Positions 52,415 to 61,341 are shown, numbered from the stretch's first letter. The stretch is DNA of 64,000 nt from Ktedonobacter robiniae (GCF_016587375.1 NZ_BNJG01000001.1:434001-498000); one strand, 5' to 3'. Numbers and translations are program-made. Notes: generated by a model from the letters alone, not told the origin.

Positions 52415-53926
52415 ATGAGTACCTTCTATACCCGTTTACACTACTGGACACAGCACAGGCCTGAACACCTCTTTCTCACTGAGATTGAGACGGGGCAGAG
52501 TTTCACCTATCAGCAGTCCACACAGGCCGTGCAATGCTTATGCCAGCACCTGGGCAGTTCGCCCCAGACCATCTTCTTACAATTTCAGAATAGCATCCTC
52601 AACGCGCTTGTCTGGCTAAGCGCCTTCGCGGGCGGACATGTCCTGCTGCCCCTGGCACCAGATCTCTCCGAGCGCGATATTGCGCGTGCGACAGAGATGT
52701 TTCATCCTGATATCGTGTTCGTGGAACAAGCAAGCCATGGAGCACAATTTGAGGCCAGTGGCGCCCGCGTCGTAACGAGAGAGGAGTGTGAAGTCTGGCT
52801 CACACAGCCTCTCGCCAGGCCCAATCGGCTCCCGACGCCTCCGCAGGAAGGGCGCATATGCATCATGACATCAGGAACCACGGGAGAACCCAAAGGGGTT
52901 GTACTGACTGAGCAGCAGGTCGCCTGGACGGCGGACCAGGTACGTCTAGTGCACCGCCTGGGGCCGCAGGATCGAGGCCTGACACCGCTCCCATTTTTCC
53001 ACATCAATGCTCCCGTAGTTAGCCTGTGCGCCTCCCTGCTGGCGGGGGCCAGCCTGGTCATCGCCAGGCGCTTTAGTCGGCGCCAGTTCTGGACCTGGCT
53101 CGAACAGCAGGATATTACCTGGGCTAGCCTGGTCCCGGCCATGATCGCTATCCTCCTGGAGGGTGATCCTCCACCATTGCTGCCCTCGACGCTACGCTTT
53201 GTACGCACCGGTTCGGCCCCTCTACCAGCGGCCCACCTCGCACGTTTCGAGGAGTACATCGGAGTGCCAGTCATCGAGACCTATGGCCTCTCCGAGGCGG
53301 CAAGCATGATCGTGGCCAATCCCCTGCCACCAGAATTCCACAAACCCGGCTCGGCAGGGCGCCCTGCAGGCGTCTCGCTACGCATCTGTAAACCCGCAAC
53401 GCAAGAGAGGCGTCTACACGATGTCGCGCCAGGGGAGGTCGGTGAAATCTGCATCCAGGGACCCAACGTCATTCAGGCTTACTATGGGGATGCTGGACAG
53501 GAGGCCTTTGTGGAGAACTGGTTCCGCACTGGCGATCTCGGCTACCTGGATAGAGATGGCTATCTCTTCCTGGTTGGCCGTTTGAGGGCGGTCATTAATC
53601 GCGGCGGCGAAAACATCGCGCCACGCGAGATTGAGGAGGTATTGCAGGCCCATCCAGCGGTTCGCGAGAGTGTAGCCATAGGGCGTCCGCACCCCATCTA
53701 TGGTGAAGAGGTCGTGGCCTACCTGGCACTGAATGAGCCCCAAACCAGGCAGCTAGAAGAAGATCTCTGGACCCATGTCAGGCGCCACCTTAGACCACCC
53801 AAGACACCGGTTGACCTGATCATTCTCGACGCCTTGCCCAAAAATCGAATGGGGAAGGTTGACCGTCAACAACTCAAGCTACGAGAGGAGACCATGACCT
53901 GTGGAGCAAACGTTAACGCCTGCTAG
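52415..53926 (+). CDS. AMP-forming acyl-CoA synthetase / ligase
   Basis: A 503-residue ANL superfamily enzyme that activates a carboxylic acid through an acyl-adenylate. The P-loop MTSGTTGEPKGVV, the A5 motif ETYGLSEA, the A7 motif NWFRTGDLGYLDRDG and the C-terminal catalytic Lys region PKNRMGKVDRQQL are all present. The acid is not determined by these motifs; medium-chain or aromatic acids are likely. Its 3' end overlaps the next gene by 26 bases, so the two are coupled. Confidence 0.9.
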   Translation: MSTFYTRLHYWTQHRPEHLFLTEIETGQSFTYQQSTQAVQCLCQHLGSSPQTIFLQFQNSILNALVWLSAFAGGHVLLPLAPDLSERDIARATEMFHPDIVFVEQASHGAQFEASGARVVTREECEVWLTQPLARPNRLPTPPQEGRICIMTSGTTGEPKGVVLTEQQVAWTADQVRLVHRLGPQDRGLTPLPFFHINAPVVSLCASLLAGASLVIARRFSRRQFWTWLEQQDITWASLVPAMIAILLEGDPPPLLPSTLRFVRTGSAPLPAAHLARFEEYIGVPVIETYGLSEAASMIVANPLPPEFHKPGSAGRPAGVSLRICKPATQERRLHDVAPGEVGEICIQGPNVIQAYYGDAGQEAFVENWFRTGDLGYLDRDGYLFLVGRLRAVINRGGENIAPREIEEVLQAHPAVRESVAIGRPHPIYGEEVVAYLALNEPQTRQLEEDLWTHVRRHLRPPKTPVDLIILDALPKNRMGKVDRQQLKLREETMTCGANVNAC

Positions 53927-55184
53927 ACAGGAACAAAGGGAAGCAACAAGTCAGGCAGGCGTAGCGCAACAACGTACGGCGCGGAAACCTCACATCTATG
54001 AGCTAGATCCGTTGCGGGCCATTACCGCACTCATCGTCGTTGCTGTACACGTCGTCTCCTTCACCACGTTTCTCAATACAAGCGCGATGGGAGTACAGCT
54101 ACAAAATGCCGTGCTCTCTTCCCTGCATTTCACACGGGCACTGTTCATGTTCGTGACGGCGTTCGCAATGACCTATGTCTACTACGAGCGCTTCGCCCAG
54201 GGGCAAGGTTTCTCGTTTATCCGTTTCTGGAAGAAGCGCGGCGTAGGTGTGCTGCTGCCATACTGCCTCTGGAGCATCGTCTATATCTGGGCCAATAAGC
54301 ACCCCCAATCCTTGCTCCAACTACTGCAAGAAAGCCCGAGCGCGATCCTGACCGGGAGCGCCTCATATCAGTTGTATTACATCCTGCTCACGATCCAGTT
54401 TTACCTGTTGCTCCCGCTTTTCCTCTGGTTTCTAAAGCAGGTCAGGGCCTATCCCTGGCAGGTACTAGGCATCAGTTTCCTTGTGCAGGTCCTTGTCTTC
54501 TCCCTGGACTTCGGGTATATTCAGATGGGAACTCTTAACCAGGTTGAACCCTGGCATACGCTCTGGCTCTATCAAGAGCACATAGCCCTGATGTACCAGT
54601 TCTACTTTGTGCTCGGCGGCATCACCGCGTTGCACTTCCAGTCTATTCGCGCCTTCTTGTTACGCCACGGGCGGTGGGTTGTCTGTGGTATGCTACTGGC
54701 GCTAGGTATGCTCTGGCTAGGGTTCTATGCACAGCTTCAGTTCTTGCATGAAGAGATGGGGCTGGCTATCTCGGTACTACAACCCATCATGGTACCCTAT
54801 AGCGCTGCCATCATCATAGGTGCCTTCTGGTTGGCATCCCGCTGGGCTAATCCAGCTCGGCGCCGTCCAGGTGAGCGCCCACGCTGGTATACACTCTGGC
54901 ATATGCTCTCAGATGCCTCCTTTGGCGTCTACCTGATTCACGCGCTGATTCTGGCCGCAGCCATGAGCTGGCTCGTACCCGCTATGCCAGCCACCTGGCA
55001 CGTCGTGCTTCGCGTCTTTTTGACCTGGGCCTTTACCGCCGGAAGCTCGGCCCTGATCAGTATTGCCTTTACCCAGACGCCAGTGTTTAGCCGCCTGGTT
55101 GGAAGATCCCAGCCATTGCCGTCCTGGTTGGCGAACGTCCCCAGAAGAGCCTGGGAGCGCCTATCAATCACAAAAGATCGTTAA
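53901..55184 (+). CDS. acyltransferase 3 family membrane protein
   Basis: A 427-residue protein with about ten membrane helices of the OafA/acyltransferase 3 class, which transfers acyl groups to sugars or other surface molecules. The early block E-L-D-P-L-R-A-I-T-A-L-I-V-V-A-V-H contains the conserved His, and the later S-D-A-S-F-G-V-Y-L-I-H-A is typical. The start is a GTG inside the preceding ligase gene, with GAGGAG upstream. The pairing with an AMP ligase suggests that an activated acid may be passed on to a carrier or surface group. Confidence 0.87.
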   Translation: MEQTLTPARQEQREATSQAGVAQQRTARKPHIYELDPLRAITALIVVAVHVVSFTTFLNTSAMGVQLQNAVLSSLHFTRALFMFVTAFAMTYVYYERFAQGQGFSFIRFWKKRGVGVLLPYCLWSIVYIWANKHPQSLLQLLQESPSAILTGSASYQLYYILLTIQFYLLLPLFLWFLKQVRAYPWQVLGISFLVQVLVFSLDFGYIQMGTLNQVEPWHTLWLYQEHIALMYQFYFVLGGITALHFQSIRAFLLRHGRWVVCGMLLALGMLWLGFYAQLQFLHEEMGLAISVLQPIMVPYSAAIIIGAFWLASRWANPARRRPGERPRWYTLWHMLSDASFGVYLIHALILAAAMSWLVPAMPATWHVVLRVFLTWAFTAGSSALISIAFTQTPVFSRLVGRSQPLPSWLANVPRRAWERLSITKDR

Positions 55185-55208
55185 CCCAGCGAAATCGAGA
55201 AAAAAACC

Positions 55209-56204
55209 GTGCGCTTCTTTCGTTTTACGGGCAGCTCGCTCAAATACGGATCATATGGACTCATCGCTATCCTACTTTGTATACTGACAGGCTGTGGTAC
55301 GGCGAAAAAAGCGCAGGCGGTCAGCACCACAGCCCAGGTCGCTGTCCTCTCTGGCTATGGCTGCAGCGCGCCCTTCACACCTCCACCTGCAACCAGCGTC
55401 AATGAGACCCTGCTCTCGGGAGGACTCTCCCGCCAATATCGTTTACATATTCCCCATACCTATCGCAGCACGATCAAATATCCACTCGTGTTGAGTTTTC
55501 ATGGACATAGCGGCAATGCTCTCATGCAAGAGCGCATCAGCGGCCTCTCTACGCTAGCGGAGCAAAAAAACTTTGTCGTGGCCTATCCCCAGGGCACCAT
55601 TGGCCCCGACCATCTGCGCGGATGGGACACGGGGCCGCGTAACTATCCCCATGTCGATGATGTGCGCTTTGTAAACGACTTGATTGGACACCTGGAGCAA
55701 ACGCTCTGTATCGATCCCCATCGTATCTATGCCACGGGCTTTTCTAATGGAGGCTCGTTCACCAATATCCTCGCATGCAAGCTCGCTAATCGCATCGCGG
55801 CCGTGGCGATTGTTTCGGGAGGCATGCATCCCGTCGCAGGCGGCTGTACCCCACAACGCCCAATCTCTCTACTAGAGTTCCATGGCACGGGAGATCACAT
55901 CGTCCCTTATAACGGCAACAGCGCCAATGATCAAGAGCCTCCCATCCATACCTGGCTCTCCCAATGGGTCGAGAGAGATGGCTGCCAGCCCACACCCACA
56001 CCATTTTTTCAGCAGGGCGACGTCCTGGGCGAGCAGTGGATGTCATGCCGCGCCCACGCGGTAGTCATGCATTATCGCATCACTGGCGGTCAGCACACCT
56101 GGCCCAAAGGCGGCTTTGTCGACGAACAGGGGCAGAGATATGCCAGAGCAACGGATCTGATCTGGCACTTTCTCCAGGCCCACTCGCTTACACTGCCGAC
56201 ATAA
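55209..56204 (+). CDS. exported PHB depolymerase/feruloyl esterase-like hydrolase
   Basis: A 331-residue alpha/beta hydrolase of the LpqC/CE1-like esterase group. It is exported as a lipoprotein (lipobox LTGC, Cys29). The nucleophile is S179 in GFSNGG; the probable Asp is in H-G-T-G-D-H-I-V-P-Y and the His in GGQHTWP. An oxyanion stretch S-F-H-G-H-S-G precedes. Such enzymes cleave polyhydroxybutyrate or plant wall esters such as ferulate. The start is a GTG 24 bases after the acyltransferase, with a weak binding site. Confidence 0.85.
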   Translation: MRFFRFTGSSLKYGSYGLIAILLCILTGCGTAKKAQAVSTTAQVAVLSGYGCSAPFTPPPATSVNETLLSGGLSRQYRLHIPHTYRSTIKYPLVLSFHGHSGNALMQERISGLSTLAEQKNFVVAYPQGTIGPDHLRGWDTGPRNYPHVDDVRFVNDLIGHLEQTLCIDPHRIYATGFSNGGSFTNILACKLANRIAAVAIVSGGMHPVAGGCTPQRPISLLEFHGTGDHIVPYNGNSANDQEPPIHTWLSQWVERDGCQPTPTPFFQQGDVLGEQWMSCRAHAVVMHYRITGGQHTWPKGGFVDEQGQRYARATDLIWHFLQAHSLTLPT

Positions 56205-56372
56205 AGCAAGCCAAGCAGACAGGCATACTGATGGTCTGGGTTCCCTCCTGGCCTATGGGTCCAGAGCGAAGGCATTGTCGAGCGCGTTAAACAAGAATAA
56301 CCTCTACCAGGCAGACGTGGTTGTGCTACAATAAAAAGACCTTTAATGTCGTAAAGCGAGGATAAGAAAACA

Positions 56373-57404
56373 GTGGCAGACAACTGGTTTGTACGTCTCT
56401 GGCAGAAACAACGCTTCAAGGTGCTGACAATAGGAGCATCTCTCTATGTATTGCTCGTCTTGATCTTTCTGATAAGTCATGCCATTGCTCCTCAGCGCGT
56501 GGGTCTGCTCGCGCTGGCAGGAATCTTTGCGCCCTATCTCTTTGCACCCCTCGCGCTCCTCGTCCCTTTCCTGTTTCTACGTTTTACCGCGCTGCTACGC
56601 ATTGCCTTTGCCATCGGTGTCATTCTCTTCGGTCTCTGCTTCTCGCCACGCCTGGGTGCTGGCAACGCTCAAAGCATCGAAGGAGGGCGAACTATTACCG
56701 CCATGACCTGGAACTTCCTGGGCGACAACACACGGGGCGGCTATGTGCGCCAACTGATCAACACGCACCATCCCGACCTTATCGCCCTGCAAGAGGCGGA
56801 CTGGAACGGAATCGATGAAGCTCAGGATATCTTACGGCAGTATCCTTATCACCTCTATGGCTCGGGAGAGACACCGCCTGGCGAGGTCCTGCTCAGTACC
56901 CTTCCCATTCTGGATCATGGGCAAGTCACGGCCCCGGATGGCTCACGCGCAGTCTGGGATATTCCTCGTATTCTCTGGGCGCGCCTGGATTTAGGGCATG
57001 GACAAACGCTGTTCGTGGTCAACGCACACCCCATCTCATCCATCAACACGGTATATGGCTGTCTCTTCTGTCCCCAGCGGCGCGATAGCCAGATCAAGGC
57101 ACTCCACCAGTTCTTGCAGCCCTTCATTCAGCATGGCGAGCGGTTGCTCCTGCTGGGTGATATGAATACGACTGATCGCGAACCCGCCTATCAAGATCTC
57201 TCTGCTGGGCTACAGGACACGCACCTCCTCGTTGGCAAAGGTAGTGGCCATTCATGGGGCATTCGCGGGCTCAACCAGTACTGGGCCTTCTTGCGTATCG
57301 ACTACATGTTCGTCACGCCCAAGGTCAAACCTCTCAGCCTCGATACCGATTGCACTTCGCGCGGTAGCGACCACTGCGTCTTAATCGGCAAATTCTCCAT
57401 TTGA
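56373..57404 (+). CDS. endonuclease/exonuclease/phosphatase family membrane protein
   Basis: A 343-residue protein. Two or three membrane helices (about residues 17-95) precede an EEP hydrolase domain. Its catalytic motifs are visible: M-T-W-N, L-Q-E-A-D, N-A-H-P, G-D-M-N-T-T-D, R-I-D-Y-M-F and G-S-D-H. The catalytic domain likely faces outside. EEP proteins cut phosphodiesters in DNA, lipids or nucleotides; the substrate is unknown. The start is a GTG with GAGG upstream. A 29-bp hairpin follows. Confidence 0.83.
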   Translation: MADNWFVRLWQKQRFKVLTIGASLYVLLVLIFLISHAIAPQRVGLLALAGIFAPYLFAPLALLVPFLFLRFTALLRIAFAIGVILFGLCFSPRLGAGNAQSIEGGRTITAMTWNFLGDNTRGGYVRQLINTHHPDLIALQEADWNGIDEAQDILRQYPYHLYGSGETPPGEVLLSTLPILDHGQVTAPDGSRAVWDIPRILWARLDLGHGQTLFVVNAHPISSINTVYGCLFCPQRRDSQIKALHQFLQPFIQHGERLLLLGDMNTTDREPAYQDLSAGLQDTHLLVGKGSGHSWGIRGLNQYWAFLRIDYMFVTPKVKPLSLDTDCTSRGSDHCVLIGKFSI

Positions 57405-57420
57405 TTGCCTCCCCTCCTTC

Positions 57421-57433
57421 GCGCCTGCGGCGC
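57421..57433. repeat. short palindrome GCGCC-TGC-GGCGC, copy 3
   Basis: Same motif as at 598-610 and 50684-50696; it directly abuts the left arm of the long terminator. Confidence 0.4.
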
Positions 57434-57497
57434 TCAGGGTAAGGTGCATGTGGAAAATTTGGCAACGCCCAAATTTTCCACATGCACCTTACCCTGA
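57434..57497. terminator. bidirectional terminator, perfect 29-bp stem
   Basis: All 29 positions of 57434-57462 pair with 57469-57497 across a 6-base loop. It lies between the converging EEP gene and the small gene at 57503, ending 5 bases before the latter. Confidence 0.85.
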
Positions 57498-57502
57498 TGA
57501 CT

Positions 57503-57889
57503 CTATTGATGGTTATAAAACTCAACGCTCCAGCGCCATTCCTGATGATCGGGGGCGTTCCACCAGGCGCGTAAAATTCCAATTTCGCCTCCTGGCAAGA
57601 TCACTGGTAGGCCATAGTCTGCCTCGATCGGCCAGATCTCCTCGCGCGTGACCTGCCCTCCCTGAAGTTGAAGCCTGGTGATCGGCGTTCTTGCGGCACT
57701 ACGCTCCAGATTTCTTCCCCGTACCAGCAGGGTCCCCTGGTCATTCCAGACGTCAACTGAGAGGGAGAGTGGCGCCGCGTGTACCAGCATAAACTCGGTC
57801 TTATCACAACGCCCACGTGCAAAGGGCAGCCCTTGCGCTCCAGCACCAGGCATCCAGAGATCCCAGATCTGTCTTTCATCTTGTGGCAT
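57503..57889 (-). CDS. hypothetical beta-rich protein
   Basis: A 128-residue protein with no family I recognise. It appears beta-rich with several Trp residues (I-W-D-L-W-M-P-G, R-A-W-W-N-A-P, E-W-R-W-S-V-E-F) and no signal peptide or membrane segment. GGAGG lies 7 bases before the ATG, so it is probably a real gene. It converges with the EEP hydrolase gene. Confidence 0.65.
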   Translation of the reverse strand: MPQDERQIWDLWMPGAGAQGLPFARGRCDKTEFMLVHAAPLSLSVDVWNDQGTLLVRGRNLERSAARTPITRLQLQGGQVTREEIWPIEADYGLPVILPGGEIGILRAWWNAPDHQEWRWSVEFYNHQ

Positions 57890-57919
57890 AGCACGTCCTC
57901 CAATGCTTGAGCAAGGGAA

Positions 57920-57952
57920 TAGAGAGCAGGTGATAAGCGCACCTGCTCTCTA
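57920..57952. promoter_or_regulatory. hairpin in the divergent region before the short kdpD
   Basis: TAGAGAGCAGGTG and its exact complement form a 13-bp stem with a 7-base loop, about 30 bases upstream of the gene at 57889 (minus strand). The rest of the 57890-58256 gap shows a TATACT near 58142 but no matching -35 and no other gene. Confidence 0.5.
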
Positions 57953-58256
57953 AACACGCCTCTCGCTTCCGTAGGGTAACCGCAAAAGACCCGAGATTGC
58001 TTAGCCTCCGAGCACAGCGACCTTCCCATCGTCTGAGTATCGGTCTGCAGTCCTCGCGGTCTATGCATACATGGCAAAATCTTGAACAATTCTTGAGATA
58101 AAGAGCTCCTTTTCCACAGAAATCATTGAGCGTTCCTGGCCTATACTTTCTCTAACCTGGATACCTTGGACATGCTCTGCCCTCGGCGACCAGTTCATGT
58201 TAAACAACTTACGCCTCGCTGACAGCACTTAGCACTCCCTGAAAGGTTAACCTGGC

Positions 58257-59915
58257 ATGTATGGTATAGATCAAATAACACCTCTGGTTGAGGAGCAACA
58301 GCGTACCTGGACCGCGTATCTCCTCGATACTCTTTTTGCCGTTGCGGGCGTAATGCTGATTACCACTCTCATTGCCTTATTTCAGCTTTATCCACGCATT
58401 CCCAATATCTCCAGTATCTACCTGCTTGCGGTCCTGTCCCTGGCAACCTGGCGTGGACGCTATGCGGCAACGCTGGCCTCGCTTCTGGCCTTTCTCTCCT
58501 TTAATTTCTTTGTCATTCCACCAGTCTATACCTTTACGGTTTATCGTACGGAAGAATGGATAGCGCTCTTTGTCTTGCTCATTAGCGGTTTACTTACTGG
58601 ACATCTCACCACGACGTTGCGCCAGCAGAGCCTGCGGATCGCACGCAAAGAGTATGAAACGCGTATCCTCTACAATCTTGTGCGTCTAATTAACCAGGAG
58701 GGGCGCCCCGAGCTACAACTTAAGGTGATTGCACGCGCCATTGTTGATGTCTTCACCTCCTGGGGTGTTCAGGATTGCGAGATTATCCAACCAGATGCTC
58801 AGGGAACATTGCAGGTACAGGTATGCGCAGGCCAGGACCAACCCTCACCCTTATTGCCAGGCGAGTTGACACACGCAGCCTGGGTCATCAAGCACGGGCA
58901 AAGCCTGGAAACCATCGAACATGCCAGCACACAACACCATCAGCATGCCTTCGAACACTCCATCTACCACGCGTGCTACTGGCTACCACTCATCATTGGG
59001 GCTAAAGCAGTCGGCGTCCTGCGCCTGCACATGCACAAAGAGGGAGGGCAGGCAGAACACTTTGATTTCTCTCGGGAGGCACGCATAGACACTCACAAAT
59101 ACCCTCACAATGCGTTCTTCTGGGCCTTCCTGGACCAGGCTACCTTACTTATAGAGCGCTCGCGCCTGCAAAGAGAGAACTTGCGCCTTGAGGTGCTGCA
59201 ACAGACCGATACTCTGCGCGCGGCCCTCCTCTCCTCCGTCTCACATGACTTGCGCACCCCCCTCACTGTCATCAAAGCCTCTGCCAGCACCCTGTTAGAG
59301 CAGGATATTCACTGGGAAGAGGCAGTCCAGCGTAGTATCGCCAGCTCCATAGAGCGCGAAGCCGATCGCTTGAACCGCCTGGTTGGGAATCTGCTTGATA
59401 TGTCGCGCATCGAGGAGGGCGCGCTCAAACCAGAGAAAGAGTGGTACCAGGTGCGCGCCCTGATCCAGGATGTCCTTGATCGACTCTCCTCTCTCTTCGA
59501 AGGGCGTAGCGTTCAGCTCCATGGGCCACACGACCTGCCTCCGGTGGAACTGGATTACCTCCATCTCGATCAGGTCCTCACCAATCTCCTTGAGAACGCC
59601 GTTCGCTATACTCCTCCTGGCACCCCTATCGACGTGACCGTCCAGCCACAGGAGCATGAGATGCTCATCAGCGTCGCGGATCGCGGCCCCGGCATTCCAC
59701 AGGCGGAACAAAAGCTGATCTTTGATAAATTTTACCGGGTGCTACACCACAAACAGCCCGGAACCAGTGATACCTCTACGCCCGGCTCAGGCCTGGGCCT
59801 GGCTGTCTGTAAAGGCTTGATTGAAGCACACGAGGGGCGCATCTGGGTGGAATCACGCCCGCAAGGGGGCGCTCAATTCTTTATCGCGCTTCCGCTGCGA
59901 TCATTTGAACAATAA
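58257..59915 (+). CDS. kdpD: KdpD-like sensor histidine kinase lacking the N-terminal sensor domain
   Basis: The 552-residue protein corresponds to the C-terminal two thirds of KdpD: a four-helix DUF4118 membrane domain (about residues 22-118), a GAF-like region (about 135-310), the H-box SVSHDLRTPLTV with H330, and the ATPase boxes L-T-N-L-L-E-N-A, D-R-G-P-G-I-P and G-S-G-L-G-L-A-V. The usual N-terminal KdpD and USP domains that read turgor, potassium and c-di-AMP are missing, and no remnant lies upstream. AAAGG precedes the ATG. kdpE follows after 11 bases. Confidence 0.9.
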   Translation: MYGIDQITPLVEEQQRTWTAYLLDTLFAVAGVMLITTLIALFQLYPRIPNISSIYLLAVLSLATWRGRYAATLASLLAFLSFNFFVIPPVYTFTVYRTEEWIALFVLLISGLLTGHLTTTLRQQSLRIARKEYETRILYNLVRLINQEGRPELQLKVIARAIVDVFTSWGVQDCEIIQPDAQGTLQVQVCAGQDQPSPLLPGELTHAAWVIKHGQSLETIEHASTQHHQHAFEHSIYHACYWLPLIIGAKAVGVLRLHMHKEGGQAEHFDFSREARIDTHKYPHNAFFWAFLDQATLLIERSRLQRENLRLEVLQQTDTLRAALLSSVSHDLRTPLTVIKASASTLLEQDIHWEEAVQRSIASSIEREADRLNRLVGNLLDMSRIEEGALKPEKEWYQVRALIQDVLDRLSSLFEGRSVQLHGPHDLPPVELDYLHLDQVLTNLLENAVRYTPPGTPIDVTVQPQEHEMLISVADRGPGIPQAEQKLIFDKFYRVLHHKQPGTSDTSTPGSGLGLAVCKGLIEAHEGRIWVESRPQGGAQFFIALPLRSFEQ

Positions 59916-59926
59916 AGGAGTCAAGC

Positions 59927-60634
59927 ATGCATAAGCAAGGGGCCTATATATTAATCATCGATGATGAAATAGAGATTATCCGTGCCCTATCGCGCGGGCT
60001 AACCGCGCACGGCTACCGCGTTCTGACCGCACGCAATGGCGAAGAGGCTCTTAAAACAGTATTTCAGCAGCGACCAGACCTTATTTTGCTCGATCTGATG
60101 CTGCCAACCATCAGCGGGCTAGAGGTCTGCCGTCGCATCCGCGAGGAGTCAAATGTCCCCATTATCGTGCTCTCCGTCAAAGACCAGGAGCGCGATAAGG
60201 TCCAGGCACTTGACCTGGGAGCCGATGACTATATCGCTAAACCGTTCGGGATGGGTGAAGTTATTGCGCGCATCCAGGTCGCCTTGCGCCACCTGGCCCG
60301 CATCCAGGCCGGTACTGCACCCAGACTCGAGATTGGCCTGCTCAGGGTCGATTTTGCCCAGCGCCGGGTCTGGGTGGGAGAACCAGAAATAAAGCTCACG
60401 CCAACCGAGTACGATCTGTTGAAGGTCTTTCTTACCCATCGCGGCAAGCTCCTCACGCGCGACATGCTTCAGGAGCAGCTCTGGGGCGCGCAGAGCAAGG
60501 GTAAACTCCATAGCCTCCATGTCCATGTCGCACAGCTACGACAAAAGATTGAGCCAGACCCAGATCACCCCCGCTTTATCCTCACTACGCCCGGCGTCGG
60601 CTATCGCTTCGACGACGAACAGGGAGCAAGCTAG
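59927..60634 (+). CDS. kdpE: KdpE-like response regulator
   Basis: An OmpR/PhoB-type regulator of 235 residues. The receiver domain has the acidic pocket I-D-D-E, phosphoacceptor D56 in LILLDLMLP, and K in Y-I-A-K-P-F-G. The winged-helix domain carries L-T-P-T-E-Y-D-L-L-K and the closing V-G-Y-R-F. It should activate the kdp genes that follow. AAAGGAG lies before the ATG. Confidence 0.93.
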   Translation: MHKQGAYILIIDDEIEIIRALSRGLTAHGYRVLTARNGEEALKTVFQQRPDLILLDLMLPTISGLEVCRRIREESNVPIIVLSVKDQERDKVQALDLGADDYIAKPFGMGEVIARIQVALRHLARIQAGTAPRLEIGLLRVDFAQRRVWVGEPEIKLTPTEYDLLKVFLTHRGKLLTRDMLQEQLWGAQSKGKLHSLHVHVAQLRQKIEPDPDHPRFILTTPGVGYRFDDEQGAS

Positions 60635-60772
60635 CCTTGAACCAGATGTGTGCCGTTTCGATGAGAATTTTTTTAGAATACACGACTGGACCCGGAACGC
60701 ACATTGATATGTTCTTGCCTATACTTACAACGAAAGGGGAGGGAGAGGAGGAGAAGCAAAAGGAGTCCGCTC

Positions 60773-61198
60773 ATGCAAAACTCTCAAACACGTATTCTGC
60801 TGGTTGAAGACGACGCCGTCTTAAGCGAGGTCATTGGTCGCAACCTTCAGGCGCGCCACTATCGCGTCGATATGGCCCATGATGGGCTTACAGCACTTGA
60901 GTTTCTCCGTGACAACACCTTCGACCTTATCTTTCTCGATATCGATCTACCCGGTCACACCGGATGGGAGGTTTTGCGGATTGCGTCGCGAGAAGGTTTT
61001 CTGCCAGCCTGCATCACTGAGGGGCTGCGCCAGGTCATGCCTGTTGTCGTGCTCTCCGCCGTACGCGTTAGTCTAGAACGCCTCACGGAGTTCCAACTTC
61101 TCGCCTACTTGCCCAAACCCTTCCCCATGGAGACCCTGCTACGCTTCGCGTCCCAAGCCGCGATCCGCAGCCCCTCTCCACCGCGTAAGACCGTTTAG
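60773..61198 (+). CDS. single-domain response regulator
   Basis: A 141-residue receiver without an output domain. Pocket residues V-E-D-D, phosphoacceptor D56 (LIFLDIDLPG) and K in Y-L-P-K-P-F are present. AAAGGAG lies 7 bases before the ATG at 60773. It is inserted between kdpE and the pump genes. It may act as a phosphate sink or link the KdpD-like kinase to another output; such an extra receiver is not part of the standard kdp operon. Confidence 0.85.
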   Translation: MQNSQTRILLVEDDAVLSEVIGRNLQARHYRVDMAHDGLTALEFLRDNTFDLIFLDIDLPGHTGWEVLRIASREGFLPACITEGLRQVMPVVVLSAVRVSLERLTEFQLLAYLPKPFPMETLLRFASQAAIRSPSPPRKTV

Positions 61199-61244
61199 AC
61201 TCACCCCCAGGGGAGCGAGCGCTTCGCCAGAAGGGAGGATTTCT

Positions 61245-61328
61245 ATGCTCGATCTCATCATTGTTATCGTGACCATCGCAAGTTTCTTGCTGCTCATAGG
61301 CTTTACTATCGCCTGTGATAAGTTGTAA
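61245..61328 (+). CDS. 27-residue membrane peptide before kdpF
   Basis: A single hydrophobic helix ending in I-A-C-D-K-L. It starts 8 bases after a strong AAGGGAGG and its stop is 13 bases before the kdpF start. I recall similar tiny peptides ending in Y-A-C-D-R/K-L upstream of kdpF in other bacteria. Role unknown; it may stabilise the Kdp complex. Confidence 0.6.
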   Translation: MLDLIIVIVTIASFLLLIGFTIACDKL

Positions 61329-61341
61329 GGAGGCATGTTCT

